A DNA stretch of 64,000 nucleotides from Sistotremastrum niveocremeum HHB9708 (GCA_001630475.1 KV419433.1:92121-156120); one strand, 5' to 3'; shown: positions 33,252 to 46,095, counted from the first letter of the stretch. Made by a program: numbers and translations. The notes: a model not told the origin generated them from the sequence alone.

Positions 33252-34710
33252 TCAGCCCTTCGGGAATGACACCAGTACTTCAGAATGTCCTATTGAATAT
33301 AGTGAGGCCGAGATAGAAGAACGTTAACGAGAGGTCCTACCTTGTGGGATGAAAAAATTATGAAGACGAATAGTGGTACTATCGACCCGCAAAAGGATCA
33401 ATCAGTGTTAGTGTTGGAGTCGGAATAATTCACTCTTACGTATCGCCAAAAAAGTTGAACAGACTAACGTGCTGTCGAAATCGGTTACCGTGAATCTCGA
33501 ATCGAACATTAGTCTGTTGACGTATATCATAAGCAGCGCAATAAGACGGAAGATAACCACATACCCAATCACTTGCCAGACATTAAAAATCGAAATACGC
33601 ATCAGCTGAAAGTGATCTAATGAGGAGGGGGCTCCAAGAAGCCGGGCTGCTGTGCGATGTTTCCAAAATAAAATGCAAATGCCACCTTCATTCGTCAATC
33701 CGAAGTTAGTCACTACAAAAGCATCTTGTGAGGCACGAGTACAACCTTGACAAGCCAGAGTTCCAAACGCTAATATAGCCATCTCAACGGCCCATATTGT
33801 CCCGCTATAAGAGTATAAGTAGGTGGACCTTGTTGGAACGAGGTTTTACGTGCAAGGGCCCATCATTAATCGTGCAGAAAAAGGAATGTCCCCCGCGAGC
33901 CACTTTCTCAGGAAAGCGAGTTCCCATCTAAAGATATCAGGTCTTGCTAGGTTATAAAATATTCGACGATCATAACGCACCACGGCGGTGGAGATAGAGG
34001 CAACCACGAAGTTGAGATGAGGGAGACCAAGAATCTGCGCAATTACATGTACGTTTCCCGGAGGAGCAAAGCATAGAAAAAATATTCTACGAACTATACG
34101 TTGCCGAGCCTTGGAATGTGTCTGTTGAACAGGTCCACGAGAGGCGTTTTGCCAAGTCTAAAATAGGTGTGAGTATTTTATTGATGAGCACGAGAAGATA
34201 GTCAAGTAAATCTGACCTCGAATACGTGAAGGAATGAAGCAAGAAGAAAGCTAAGGGCATGCAAATCTCATTACGAAGCAACAAAGAAGCCGGTACACAA
34301 AACGAACGCGGGATCGATTCCATGCTTGAAGATGGCTTGAACCAGACAGAGCGAGTACGGGGGATTCGTGTTCATGTACTCATTGGAGTAAAACCTGTCC
34401 GTCATGGCTTCATCGCCGTCTTTCAGTAGAAGAAAGCGAAAACCTACAGAATGAGATAGATAGGTGTCGCAAGGAATGACAGCAACACAAGATTGTATAG
34501 GACCGGCATTCGAGGACAGAGCGACCTCGATAGGTAAAAAGTCATCAGAAGGAAGGCAAGTCCGGCTTGACCAAGTATCAAGAGAGAGAACCATACGAGC
34601 TGGAGAGCTCGCGGATTGGGGCCTAAATCGAATCCATCTGGGTTAGTCGTTCCTACTATTCCCATTCTTGACGCCTCTAATGGAGAATTCTGGACACAGA
34701 TTGGATCCAA
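33252..34710 (-). CDS. Seven-helix (GPCR-like) membrane protein, copy B
   Basis: Paralogue of the gene at 31021-32432, in the same orientation with 820 bp between them. The ATG at 34710 opens a slightly longer N-terminus and then DGFDLGPNPRALQLVWFSLL, ILGQAGLAFLLMTFYLSRSL and LYNLVLLSFLATPIYLIL. Downstream blocks match copy A: FYSNEYMNTNPPYSLCLVQA, FKHGIDPAFV, MGTRFPEKVARGGHSFFCTI, GTIWAVEMAILAFGTLA, MRISIFNVWQVIG and VPLFVFIIFSSHK, ending in GHSEVLVSFPKG. The shared intron positions show a tandem duplication. The function is unknown. Confidence 0.65.
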
Positions 34711-35447
34711 CGTCGCACTTCAGGTGGAGTAGAAGGTAGGAACGAAGTACAGGCGGCACATGAACCGACATGCTTGAAAGATTTTGAATCGAAGGACGAG
34801 AATCTTCCCCATGAACTCAGTTCAAAATCGATTTCGAGATAAGCTCCGAGTCTTGCAGGATCTCTTGCTAAGTAGGAGTGTCCCTGGTGCCTTAGGATCC
34901 CCTCATGCAATCTCAAGATCTATCTGCATCCGTATCGAAGTTGATCGCGCTTCGGTAATATCGCGATATCGACGACACAGAGTTGGGCATCAGCTGACGA
35001 TTTATCGAAGCGTCTGGATAGCTCAACAGAGCATGCTGTTGTTATCGGTGCCGAGCAGGTATAAGTATAAGTATAGACCGAGTTGCAATAGCAATCGCCA
35101 GGCACAAAGTCTGCTGAAATCTGGAAGCCTTCGGATGATCAGATGACTCAGACTGCTGAGGAGCTATCGCATCAGACTTTTGCTCGTCGATCATATCATA
35201 TCAGCTTCCAATTGCACGGAATGGACATTGATGGACCATGGTGATCTACGTTGCTCAAAGTCAAAGCCAGAGTTTCAAATCCACATCATTCCCTTGATTG
35301 AGGTTGAGCAAGACTTCAAATGGTGCGAAGGAAACGAGCATCATCGGAAATCGGAACCAAATTTCAACGAAAATTAAAAATTAAATTGAGGATAACCAGG
35401 ACGAATTCGAGGTGGAAGAACAGGTTTCGATCACGCGACACTTTCTT
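34711..35447. other. Intergenic stretch
   Basis: About 740 bp between copy B and the tail exon of the DUF6535 gene. A 120-codon plus-strand frame (34784-35146) has no features. No gene is supported. Confidence 0.4.
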
Positions 35448-35836
35448 CTAATCCTCTGCTACACGCTCAAATATGATATGAGGACCCTGAGAACCGAATG
35501 TGATGTTCAATTCGTGCTGTCGTGGAGGACCGTTCGGCAAGTCAGGTCCAGATCTGGAGTGCCCTGGCATCCTCAATGATGCAAACCGGATTTCCGCTGG
35601 CCCCAGAAGAATATCAGTTGGCTCCGGATGACCGTCATTGAGAATATTCCTTGCGTCTTCCAATGAACCTTGTCGATGGCCTTGATTGATCAGACGATCA
35701 ATCTGTAGCTGGAACAATGTCGATTCGTCTTCGGGTAGTGGGAAAGAAGGTGATGAGTCATCTGGGCGAGGAGATTGTGGGGGTTGTGAACGAAGAATTG
35801 GGGGCGGCTGGTATCTCCTGAAGAGGGCATCATATT
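35448..35836 (-). CDS. Last exon (tail) of the split DUF6535 gene
   Basis: On the minus strand an open frame runs from the LTR insertion point to a stop at 35448. It starts RYDALFRRYQPPPILRSQPP, continues PRPDDSSPSFPLPEDEST, INQGHRQGSLEDARNILNDG and RQHELNITFGSQGPHIIFER, and ends VAED. It continues in phase from the exon at 46431-46710: the splice acceptor (ccag) is at 46382-46383 and the exon's first six bases lie just outside the right LTR at 46376-46381. The 5-bp CATAT duplication (35832-35836, 46376-46380) proves the gene was contiguous before the LTR element arrived. Confidence 0.75.
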
Positions 35837-36031
35837 GTAATAGGTTGAAATGTTAGTGTCGCGATCACTCAAAACAGAACTCGACCGAGGTATATTCTCT
35901 GGAGTGCGTAGGTGACAGTGCGACGGATGTGCTTACGTAATCACATCCGCGCGCGTTGTACATCGGGCTGAGTACGAAACTAGGCTACTTGTATATTCTA
36001 CTGCTACTCTCTAACTATCACACCCTTTACA
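35837..36031 (-). repeat. Left LTR (195 bp) of the outer LTR element
   Basis: Starts TGTAATAGG and ends CCCTTTACA on the plus strand, giving TG...CA ends in the element's own sense. The stretch from GACGGATGTG onward is repeated without visible difference next to the copia insertion (39233-39327 and 46356-46375). Confidence 0.88.
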
Positions 36032-36445
36032 CCCTCCCCTTCTGAACGGAGCATACCGTTCCACTCAAACATAGGAGAGAGTAGGCGGGAAGATGAGAAG
36101 GGAAAGAAAAAAAAATCCGCAATCAAATGAGCGTAACAAAGTTGGTATTTTAATTTTAACTTGGGTTTTCTAATTTTTTATTCCTCTTCAGCAGCGAATT
36201 CATCGGAGTCATCTTCATAGATGGCCCTTTGGTATTCTTCTTCACTGAGTGAAAGGATATATTGTCCATCATCCTGTTGCTCAGTGTCCGAAGGTTGGTC
36301 TGCATTTTGATCTGCAGTCTCATCATCGCCAGCTTCTGGTTCCGCAATGCGCACGCTGAGTGATTTAATGGAAGGATTGGGTTTTTCAGCAGTTGGACAG
36401 TCACGAGCTATATGGCCAGTTTTTCCACATGTAAAGCATGCGCCA

Positions 36446-36543
36446 CTTCAGAAAAAATTAGACCTCCTATTTTGACTCCTGAGCGCTCTGGAGTACTCTG
36501 GAGTACTCAAGAGTGGAAATAGGAGGTCTAATTTTTTCTGAAG
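36446..36543. repeat. 98-bp foldback element with 27-bp arms
   Basis: The arms CTTCAGAAAAAATTAGACCT (36446 onward, 27 bp) and their exact inverse (36517-36543) enclose a loop with two GGAGTACTC words. It lies where the left terminus of the neighbouring MITE should be, so it inserted there or replaced it. No target duplication is evident. Confidence 0.85.
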
Positions 36544-36984
36544 GCTGCAGTTGCCGGTTGCCTGGTTTTCTGAAAATCAGGCAACCGGCAACTGCAGTCA
36601 TGACCAGTCATGACCACGGTCGCGACCGATGCTTAGGGAAGACCCTTAAGGGTCCCCAACCAGGGTATTCAGAGGGTCATGTAGTGGTATTTTCCCCATC
36701 TATCAGCATGTATTCATGGTATATGATGTATATACAGTATATATATGATCAATAGACACCAATAGACTATATATAAGAGGGTAAAACAATATATTAATCA
36801 ATAAAATATTACATTTATAGGGCAGGCAACTGGTTGTGACTGGTCATTTGATGACTGGTTGCCGGACCGCAACTGCAGTTGCAGTTGCCAGTCACAGCCA
36901 TTTTGGAATTTGGCAACCGGTCGCAGTTGCCAGTCACAGGGAATTTTGGAAAAAGTCCAGTCGTGACTGGACTTTGGAACTCTA
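36544..36984. mobile_element. hAT-type MITE (family 2), left end missing
   Basis: The interior and right end (GACTGGACTTTGGAACTCTA) match the complete copy at 44575-45080. About 60 bp of the left arm is absent, with the 98-bp foldback unit in its place. Confidence 0.85.
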
Positions 36985-38464
36985 CAAATTTCTCTGGGTC
37001 ATCATCTCCAGAATATTGATGGGTTGATTCCAGTTTAATACCAACAGTTGCTAAAGCAGACTTTTGTGGAAATACCGAATGGTTCCTGTTCCATGCTCTT
37101 CGGATGATCCGAACAGGCCTTGGCAAGTCGTCCGTGTCTTCATTCCATAATGGCGCATCAGTCATCGGAGTAGGCTTATCGCCTTGTGATGGCTCATATC
37201 CGTTAGCTGTGTTATTCAACAACTCAGCAGGATAATTATATTGCACATCATTCCGAATATATCCACGCTGACTGGGGTGGGTATATCCTCCTTCACCAGG
37301 ACGTGCGAACCGTGTGACTGGAAGAATTGTGGACAATTCTGATACCAAAGGGACATGATAAGCATTGTTTGTTACAGTCCTTGAGGTATTGGCTGTCCTT
37401 GTCTGTGGTCCTTGTGATGTCGCACGGATACCAGAAAGACGGGGTCCAACAGACGATGGCAAAATGCCTCTGTGATCCGTTTTGGGACTGGCAATTGGAA
37501 ACACAGTTGCATCTAATCCATGATTGACCGGAGTTGGCAGTTGACCTTCTTCAACCTTGATCTGTGGCAGCTGCGGATTGACCGAAGCAAATCTTGGGAA
37601 GAAGACAGACCGGGCAGTTTGCTCAACTTGCGGCGTCGATGTCTGACTTCTTGGAGAAGGTGTTGATTGTTGGGTGCCAATCGGGGACTGGGATCTCCTG
37701 ATGTTTGTTGCGACTGCAGATGTGACACTCTGAACTTCAGATGATGCCTTCTTTTGACCTGCAGTCTCAGTTGCCAGGGGTATCCGCAAGCGATCGGGAG
37801 ATTTTGGAGTGACAGAAAGCTTGTGATGGGGCATTCTATCCATAATCTCCGCATATGTCATGCATGTGTGATAGGCGTCTTTGAAGAGTTGACGTTTTTC
37901 TTCAAAATGCATGCTGCGAGCACCAGGACGTGTGATCTGACTTGAGAGATCGAAGATCTTCTGTCGGAGATCAGGGGCTTCCGGTGGATCATCGAGTATC
38001 TCAAAGGATAGCTTAGCAAGTTCAACATATGATTTGCTAGAAACCCAATCAGGCTGATCCATACTGTAGATGGCAATAAGCAGATCACTGTTTGGACGAT
38101 CAATCTCATTCCGATAAGCGGGTGTCTGCGGACGAGAGGACGAAAGACCCAGGGCATTGGTTGCAAAACCCTTTCCGGAGCCGTGAAGTCTGGAGCGAGG
38201 CTCAGATCGATCTCCAATAGATCGGAGTGGCTGGTCATGAGATTTACGGGATGGCTTGGTGGATCTCGTGGTCGACGAATCTGGCGAATCATCTCCAAGA
38301 TTTGCCCGCATACTGAGTTCGTGAATCAAGGTCCGGTTATCATTGCGGGGAGAACTACGAGGCACTTGATCTTGCCAGTTTGGACCAAGTAATCGGGCCA
38401 TACGCCTCTCATACTGATCAGGATGGGTGTTACGGTAATCAAAGATTTGATTATCGAAATGGTT

Positions 38465-39232
38465 NNNNNNNNNNNNNNNNNNNNNNNNNNNNNNNNNNNN
38501 NNNNNNNNNNNNNNNNNNNNNNNNNNNNNNNNNNNNNNNNNNNNNNNNNNNNNNNNNNNNNNNNNNNNNNNNNNNNNNNNNNNNNNNNNNNNNNNNNNNN
38601 NNNNNNNNNNNNNNNNNNNNNNNNNNNNNNNNNNNNNNNNNNNNNNNNNNNNNNNNNNNNNNNNNNNNNNNNNNNNNNNNNNNNNNNNNNNNNNNNNNNN
38701 NNNNNNNNNNNNNNNNNNNNNNNNNNNNNNNNNNNNNNNNNNNNNNNNNNNNNNNNNNNNNNNNNNNNNNNNNNNNNNNNNNNNNNNNNNNNNNNNNNNN
38801 NNNNNNNNNNNNNNNNNNNNNNNNNNNNNNNNNNNNNNNNNNNNNNNNNNNNNNNNNNNNNNNNNNNNNNNNNNNNNNNNNNNNNNNNNNNNNNNNNNNN
38901 NNNNNNNNNNNNNNNNNNNNNNNNNNNNNNNNNNNNNNNNNNNNNNNNNNNNNNNNNNNNNNNNNNNNNNNNNNNNNNNNNNNNNNNNNNNNNNNNNNNN
39001 NNNNNNNNNNNNNNNNNNNNNNNNNNNNNNNNNNNNNNNNNNNNNNNNNNNNNNNNNNNNNNNNNNNNNNNNNNNNNNNNNNNNNNNNNNNNNNNNNNNN
39101 NNNNNNNNNNNNNNNNNNNNNNNNNNNNNNNNNNNNNNNNNNNNNNNNNNNNNNNNNNNNNNNNNNNNNNNNNNNNNNNNNNNNNNNNNNNNNNNNNNNN
39201 NNNNNNNNNNNNNNNNNNNNNNNNNNNNNNNN
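38465..39232. other. Assembly gap (run of N)
   Basis: 768 undetermined bases lie inside the outer LTR element, spanning the first part of gag and part of the right LTR. The true size is unknown. Confidence 1.
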
Positions 39233-39327
39233 GACGGATGTGCTTACGTAATCACATCCGCGCGCGTTGTACATCGGGCTGAGTACGAAACTAGGCTACT
39301 TGTATATTCTACTGCTACTCTCTAACT

Positions 39328-39587
39328 TGTTGGACATATGAGCCAGTACGAGCTGTAGTCGGAGTTACGGGGTTAACGGAGATACGGCGAGTTCTGGAGA
39401 TCGGACCAAGTTAGTGGCATCGCTGTATAGCGGTTGCCGTATTTAGTAGCATCCGATGTAGTATATAAGCGCAGCCCGGATGTCGGAAATAGGCAGAGGT
39501 TAATCTGCCTATTGACCGGACATCCAGGTTAGTACATAAATATTGCAGAGGTTAATCTGCCTATTGACCGGACATCCAGTTTCATCA
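39328..39587 (+). repeat. 5' LTR of the copia element
   Basis: 260 bp, nearly identical to 46096-46355. It contains an internal direct repeat of a 40-bp unit beginning GCAGAGGTTAATCTGCCTAT and a TATATAAG box that could be the promoter. Confidence 0.93.
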
Positions 39588-40581
39588 GGTTATGAGCCCT
39601 GCGCTCACGCTGTGATATCCGTTTTAAATACACTACCTCTTGTCGTTTGCAAAACCGTCTTTATTCAAACCTATCTCGAAAATTTTCACAAACCCCTAAA
39701 AACCACTCCTATCCTCACTTCGAATTTCGAAAGCTTCAAAACCGTCGTACTCTATCAATCACGCCGAACGTCATGCCAACAGACACCGAAGAGAAGACGA
39801 CTCGATTCACAGGGTCCAAGATCCCAAATCTGATCCGTGCGAAAGGCAACGAGCCGTCCAATTTCCACACATGGAAAATTCAAATGCAAGCTGTTTTCAT
39901 GGAGCAAGAACTATGGGATGTCGTCTATGGAAAAGAGAAAGCGAACATTCCAACCCTCGTCAAAACCAAAACCATTAAAGCCGATGTCGACGGAGTGTTG
40001 AGAGATGTGAAGCAAATAGGAAACGAAGTCGAATACGAGAAGGCGCTGGTGGATAATGCCGGGTGGACGAAGAAGGACCGAAAGGCCTGGAGAATATTGA
40101 CAGAGTGCCTTGATGCCGACAGTATCACTCTGGTCGAGCACAGTGGAACCACTGCTATTGCCTGGGCCCGCCTTTACAACTACTTTTCCACCGCCAGCTC
40201 TCGCGAAAGTGGCACTATCTTCAAGCAGATCAGCACGTACGAGTGCGAAGAGGACATGGACGTCGACGAATGGCTTACGGACATGCGCAAACTCTACTCC
40301 CGCTACAAATCCCATGGCGGGAACAACATGCCGGATTCCCTCTTCGCCGAAAACTTGCTCCTGCTGCTACCAAACTCGTGGACACATTGGTGCGGTACCT
40401 ATGAACAAACTACAAAAGGGAAGACCCTCAATTCGGAAATCGTAATCTCTGATATACGAACTGAATGGGCCCGTCTCTGTCGGCGCCGACCAAGTGCCCT
40501 CGCATCCATCTTCACGGCTCGTGCCGCAGCCGAACGAAAAAGGAAATCGGATGCCTCTTTCGCCAATTCCGCCCGTCCCAC

Positions 40582-41042
40582 TAGTGTTTGCAAGTCAGGT
40601 CACTTAACCGCCAAATAACCGCAACTTAGCCGTAACTTAACCATTTGTGACCTAACCATGGTTAATGGTCATGGCTCAGAGCTGGTGGTCAAGTCACAGT
40701 CATAGACCTCCCCGGAATCCTTAACCGCTTGCCTTGACCAACATGGGTAGATCCTTGTCTACAGCCTTCCCCAGGCCTTCTGGTGTGTTCTGCTTGTCAT
40801 ATACATCATATATGAGGACCAATAACCTAGATTAAGTAGTAAAAAGTGGAGATTTATGACTTTTTTGAGGTCATAACCGCATTAACCGGTCAAAGTCAGG
40901 TCATGGTCACCCAATTTTGGCTTAACCGTGACCGTTGGCGGTTATAGGTTACAGCAAAACCCATTAACCATAACCGTGGTTTGGTTACGGTTAGGGCCTC
41001 CGAGGGGCCCATAACCTAACTTAACCTGACTTTCAAACACTA
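40582..41042. mobile_element. hAT-type MITE (family 1) in the copia element
   Basis: The ends are TAGTGTTTGCAAGTCAGGTC and a matching inverse (CTGACTTTCAAACACTA). The 8-bp duplication is CGTCCCAC (40574-40581, 41043-41050). The length is 461 bp. The core TTCCCCAGGCCTTCTGGTGT is shared with the copy at 16106-16561. Confidence 0.93.
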
Positions 41043-44000
41043 CGTCCCACCAACAAACCTCGTGTTCTACCGAGGTGCAGCAACTGTGGGAAGCTCGGAC
41101 ACATTGCTGAGTCTTGTTGGGGAGTCGGTGGAGGAGCAGAAGGTCAGTATCCGTCAGGATACAAGGGGAGGAGAGACTTGCCGCGTGCCGGACCGGTTGT
41201 CCGATACTCCGGAGTGGCTGAAGACCGCGCAACTGGCAGCAACTTGACGCAATCATCTTCAGTCAGCATGGCAAGATTTAAAATGTGCCAAGTTCGTGCT
41301 CCTCAGGCTACAGACGCAGATGATAGGGCCCAGGTGACGATACCGATTTTCTCCGCACAATTACCTAAAGGGAACGGCTTCTACCACGACAGCGGCGCTA
41401 ACCGACATGTCGTCCACGACCGTGCTCTGTTCAGCGAGTACCATGCTACTGCCCCCATTCCCGTCTCTGCTTTCGGCGAAAAGCTTGTCGTCGAGGCCAT
41501 TGGAAAAGGGACTGTCATCGGGACTCTCCACCACGCGGGCCTGACCACCACCATCTCTCTTCAAAATGTCTTACACATCCCGGAGGCCCGACAAAACCTA
41601 GTCTCCGAAGTCCAGTTCAACCAATTCGACGTTTTCACCGAGTTCATAAAAGGAGGGCTGATGTTGAGGACGGATGGTGAAGTGATTGGCGATGGGGTAT
41701 TGGACAGGGAGCAGGGCATGTTTAGGATCCACTTCTCCCCTACCCCCCGTCTAAAATTGAGCGACCGCATCAGTCCACATGAATCACTCAGCGACCGCAT
41801 CACTCCTGAGCAACCCATCGCGATGTCTTCGAGCTCCCTCCGTGAAGTCGACCACCATTTTTTCATCGCCTCGCAGGTCACTCCCGAACAGATGGCGTAA
41901 AAGACCTGCTGCGATCGGTCAGGGGCATCACCGTCAAGCTCCCATCCTCTCCTCATCACGTCTGCGACGGTTGCGCGAGAGGAAAAATTCATCGTCTTCC
42001 TTTTCCTTCTTTCACCGATACCCGTTCCAATGCCATTCTCGGCCGAGTTCACTCTGATGTCGGTGGCCCTCTACCCACCGGGTACGGCAACGCAAGATTC
42101 TACGTTACCTTCATTGACGACTTCTCTCGGCATGTTCACGTCTATATCATGCACTCAAAAGATGAAACCATCGAAAAATTCAAAGAATTCAAAGCTTTCG
42201 CCGAAAATCTTCACAACACGAAAATTAAAATATTTCGAAGCGACAATGGCGGCAAGTATACCTCGCAATCCTTCCAGTCCCTTCTCTCCGATGCTGGCAT
42301 CGCCCACGAGCTCACTGTCCCCGACTCTCCACAACAGAACGGGGTGTGCGAGCGATACAACCGCACTCTTATGGATATGGCAAGGCCTATGCTCATAACA
42401 CGGGCGGTCAGTGTTTATTTCTGGCCGTTTGCCGTCACCATGGCTTGCCACATCAAGAATCGTCTCCCTTCCTCCTCCCTCCCTCCTCATATCACTCCGC
42501 ACGAACGATGGACCGGTAACAAACCTGACCTCTCCTATTTCCAGGAATTCGGCGTCCAATGCTACGCGCGAGTCGTCTCTGACTCCTTGAAGAAATTGGA
42601 TCCTCGAGGAGAGTTCGGGATTTTTCTGGGATATGCGAAGGGAGCAAAGGGATATCAGTTCTGGCATTCAGACAGTCGCACTGTGAAGATTCGGCGTGAC
42701 CTTCTCTTCTCGAACGCACCACCTTCGCCTCGCCACCTCGCCGGTGATACCACCAACTACGAGCAATACATGCCGCTATTCAGTCAGGGGGAATATCCAA
42801 ACGCGTTGTTGGATACCCCATGTACGCCGTCCGATCCTCAGGGGACCGAGACAAACTCCACCGAAGACTCCCTGGGAGATCTAAGGTATGCTTTCGTATC
42901 GCTTCCGAAGCGTTCGATTGCTAATTCTACTGTTCTCAGGACCGTTTTTGAATCGGAGGGTGAAGTGTCCGACACTACACGCCTGTCTGAGAACAGGTAC
43001 GTTGTTGCCGCGGTGCCAGAGGTTGAAAGTCCTGAAAATATATTGTTTTATAGTGACTTGCGGCGGTCTGGCCGTCCACGTCGATTACCCGCACGCTTCA
43101 GAGTCCTCCAAGCCAACTGCTGGCTTGCCATCGACCTTGTTCATGGGGTCTATCTCTTCGACAGCACAGCCCCCGACGATGATGAAAAATATTGGTCCCA
43201 TGCCTTTTCCCTCGCCACTCCCTACGATCCCGATGAGCCATCCACCGTACAAGAAGCCCTTAACGGCAAGCATTCTGCCGAATGGACTGCTGCTATGCAC
43301 GAGGAGCTCGAGTCTCTTCGAGCTATGGATGTCTATGAGGAAGCTACCCTTCCCCCGGGCCGAAAATCTGTCAAGTCGAAGTGGGTGTTCAGAGTCAAGC
43401 GCAACGAACACTTGCACATCGCACGATTCAAGGCCCGTCTTGTAGCTCGTGGCTTCACTCAGGTAGCGGGGCAAGACTATTTTGACACTTTCTCGCCAGT
43501 CGCTCGGCGCTCGCTGGGATTCCATTCGGTTGATTTTAGCGCTCGCGGCTATCTTCGACTGGGAATTGAAGCATCTTGATGTCAAGACCGCCTTCTTAAA
43601 CGGAGATCTATTCGAGGTGGTCTATCTTGAGCCTCCGCCAGGACATGGGGGGGGCGGTAGATTTGTCTGGCGTCTCAAGAAAGCCCTATACGGCTTGAAG
43701 CAGGCCGGGCGCCAATGGTACTTGAAGATACACGAGGCTTACACCAAATTGGGATTCGTTCGACTCGAATCTGATTGGTGCATATATATCAGACAATCCT
43801 CCGACGGTGTCATCATTGTTGCCATGTCGGTTGACGACCTCCTTGTCGCTGCATCCTCGCTTGCCTTATATAGTTGGTTTGAAACCAAAATAGGCGAAAT
43901 CTTCACAATCTCGATCTTAGGAGACGCACACTGGATCTTGGGAGCTCGCATCACTCGAGATCGGGCGAAGAAACTCCTCACAATCGATCAGGAGACCTAC

Positions 44001-44574
44001 GCAACAGCTGTACTCGAGGGGTTCAAGATGCACAATGCCAATCCCGTCCAATCGCCTCTCGATCCGAAAGTTAAGCTCTCGGCTGCCACCTCCGACGTCG
44101 TTCCTGCTGAAGACAAAGAAATCGAATCCCTATACCGAAGCATTGTGGGACGACTTATGTACCTCGCAACCACATCTCGACCCGATCTCGCCAACTCGGT
44201 TCGGCTTCTCTCTCGATTCATGTCTCGCCCAACAAAGGACCATTATCTCGCAGCTAAGCGTGTACTTCGCTATCTCAATGGCAGTCGAGGTCTCTCCATC
44301 ACGTACGATGGCAATGCTGCCTCGCCCATGTTCAATGTCTATTCAGACGCGGACTGGGCACAAGAAAAGGGGAGACGCTCGGTCTCCGGCTATATTGTGG
44401 AGATGGGAGGGGCTGCAGTGTGCTGGAGTTCAAAGCAGCAGGCTGTTGTGGCACTCTCGTCGTGCGAGGCCGAGTACATGGCTACCACTCATGCCGCAAA
44501 GCAGATTCTCTGGCTTAGGTCACTCATGAAGGAACTCGGCTTCAGTCAAAACAATCCGACCACACTCTTTTGCG

Positions 44575-45080
44575 TAGAGTTCCAAGGTCCAGTCCACGTG
44601 ACTGGTCGTATTGGGCAACCGGACCGAAGTCGCGACTGGACTGCAGTTGCCGGTTGCCTCAGTTTCTGAAAATCAGGCAACCGGCAACCGCAGTCATGAC
44701 CAGTCGTGACCACGGTCGCGACCGATGCTCAGGGAAGACCCTTAAGGGTCCCCAAACAGGGTGCTCAGAGGGCAATGTACTGGTATTTTCCTCATGTATG
44801 GTCATGTATTCATGGTATATGATATATATACAGTATATATATCATCAATAGACACCAATAGACTATATATAAGAGGGTAAGACAATATATTAATCATTAA
44901 AATATTACATTTCTAGGGCAGGCAACTGGTCGTGACTGGTCATTTGATGACTGGTTGCCGGACCGCAACTGCAGTTGCAGTTGCCAGTCATGGCAAATTT
45001 GGGATTTGGCAACTGGTCGCAGTTGCCAGTCACGAGGAATTTTGGAAAAAGTCCAGTCGTGACTGGACTTTGGAACTCTA
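44575..45080. mobile_element. hAT-type MITE (family 2, complete) in the copia element
   Basis: The ends are TAGAGTTCCAAGGTCCAGTC and a matching inverse. The 8-bp duplication is CTTTTGCG (44567-44574, 45081-45088). The length is 506 bp, with interior GCAACTGCAG/CAGTTGCCGG palindromes and an AT-rich TATATGATATATATACAG centre. Confidence 0.93.
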
Positions 45081-45106
45081 CTTTTGCGACAACCAAGGCA
45101 CCGTTG

Positions 45107-45857
45107 TAAGGTTCGGCACGGTTGCCTATCCGCGGCTACGGATATCCGGCGAAATTTCCGGAGGCCCATCCGCCATCCGCGGCTGTGCAACGGCGGATAG
45201 CCGAGCATTATCCCGGATAGCCGAGGATCCCCGGATCATCCGCGGATATTAATATATTAATTATTTGTTTTAATCGATATTAATATATATATTATTTCCT
45301 CTATTTACATTTGTGTTCCCGCGATCCGATCGTGATCAAACTTGATCAAACACGATCAACGAACGACGCGCGGATTGTTTCGAACTCAGCTCGTCGTCCC
45401 CTGCCTCTCGCCAGCACCACCAACCAGCCTCAAGCAACGAATGGACCCCCTTCCTCATCGACAACATCGCTCAGCAACATCAAGACAGTGTCTACACACT
45501 TGCAGAAGACTATAGGAGGTGGAAATGGGTGGATAAGGGATGGATTGGCTGATGGATGGATGGATGTAGTGCTGGATGGAGGCTGCAGGCTGTGCTGTGG
45601 GCCGAAAAAATCGAATAAAATAATAAATATATCCGAAAATGTATATAAAAATGATTAAAATAATAATATATATAATAAAAAATAATATATAAAATAATAA
45701 ATATAATAAAATATCATCCGGATATCCTCGAAAATCCAGGACCTCCATCCGCCATCCGCGGCTCGCGCTGTCACGGATATCCTGTCACGCGGATATCCGG
45801 TCACACGGATACATCCGCGACGGATAGCCGGATGCCGCGTATCCGTGCTGAACCTTA
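45107..45857. mobile_element. hAT-type MITE (family 4, TAAGG ends) in the copia element
   Basis: The ends are TAAGGTTCGGCACGG and CCGTGCTGAACCTTA (one mismatch). The 8-bp duplication is CACCGTTG (45099-45106, 45858-45865). The length is 751 bp. Both arms carry clustered CGGAT/ATCCGCGG words, as in the subterminal zones of the hAT element at 805-4885, which makes that transposase a candidate driver. The centre is AT-rich with a short non-coding stretch. Confidence 0.9.
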
Positions 45858-46095
45858 CACCGTTGCGTGCACCCACAATCCTCAGAGCCACTCCGCACTC
45901 AAGCACATCGACATACGCGTCAATTTCATCCGCCATTGTGTATCTGCCGGTCTAGTCGAAGTCGTACACATACCGGGTACTGAAATGATTGCCGATCTTC
46001 TCACGAAGTCCCTCGCGCCACCAATGCATCAGAGATGGCTCAACCTCCTGAAGATGTCAAAAATGGATTCACCTCCGTAATGGCTCATGGGGGGG

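Larger units (their letters stand above)
36176..38464 (-). other. gag-like region of the outer LTR element (fossil)
   Basis: The minus-strand frame is Ser/Pro/Arg-rich in the middle and ends with a CCHC zinc knuckle (CFTCGKTGHIARDC) and an acidic tail. The N-terminal half runs into the assembly gap. A helical region (LLIAIYSMDQPDWVSSKSYV, DLRQKIFDLSSQI) could be capsid-like. The region is interrupted by the MITE and foldback at 36446-36984. It is part of an old retroelement and is treated as a fossil. Confidence 0.7.

Noticed and set aside
34784-35146. 120-codon plus-strand frame
   Set aside because: Arg/Ser-rich with no recognisable domain or splice support and no similar frame elsewhere in the window.
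38380-39325. Plus-strand frames of 300 codons near the gap
   Set aside because: They consist almost entirely of undetermined bases.
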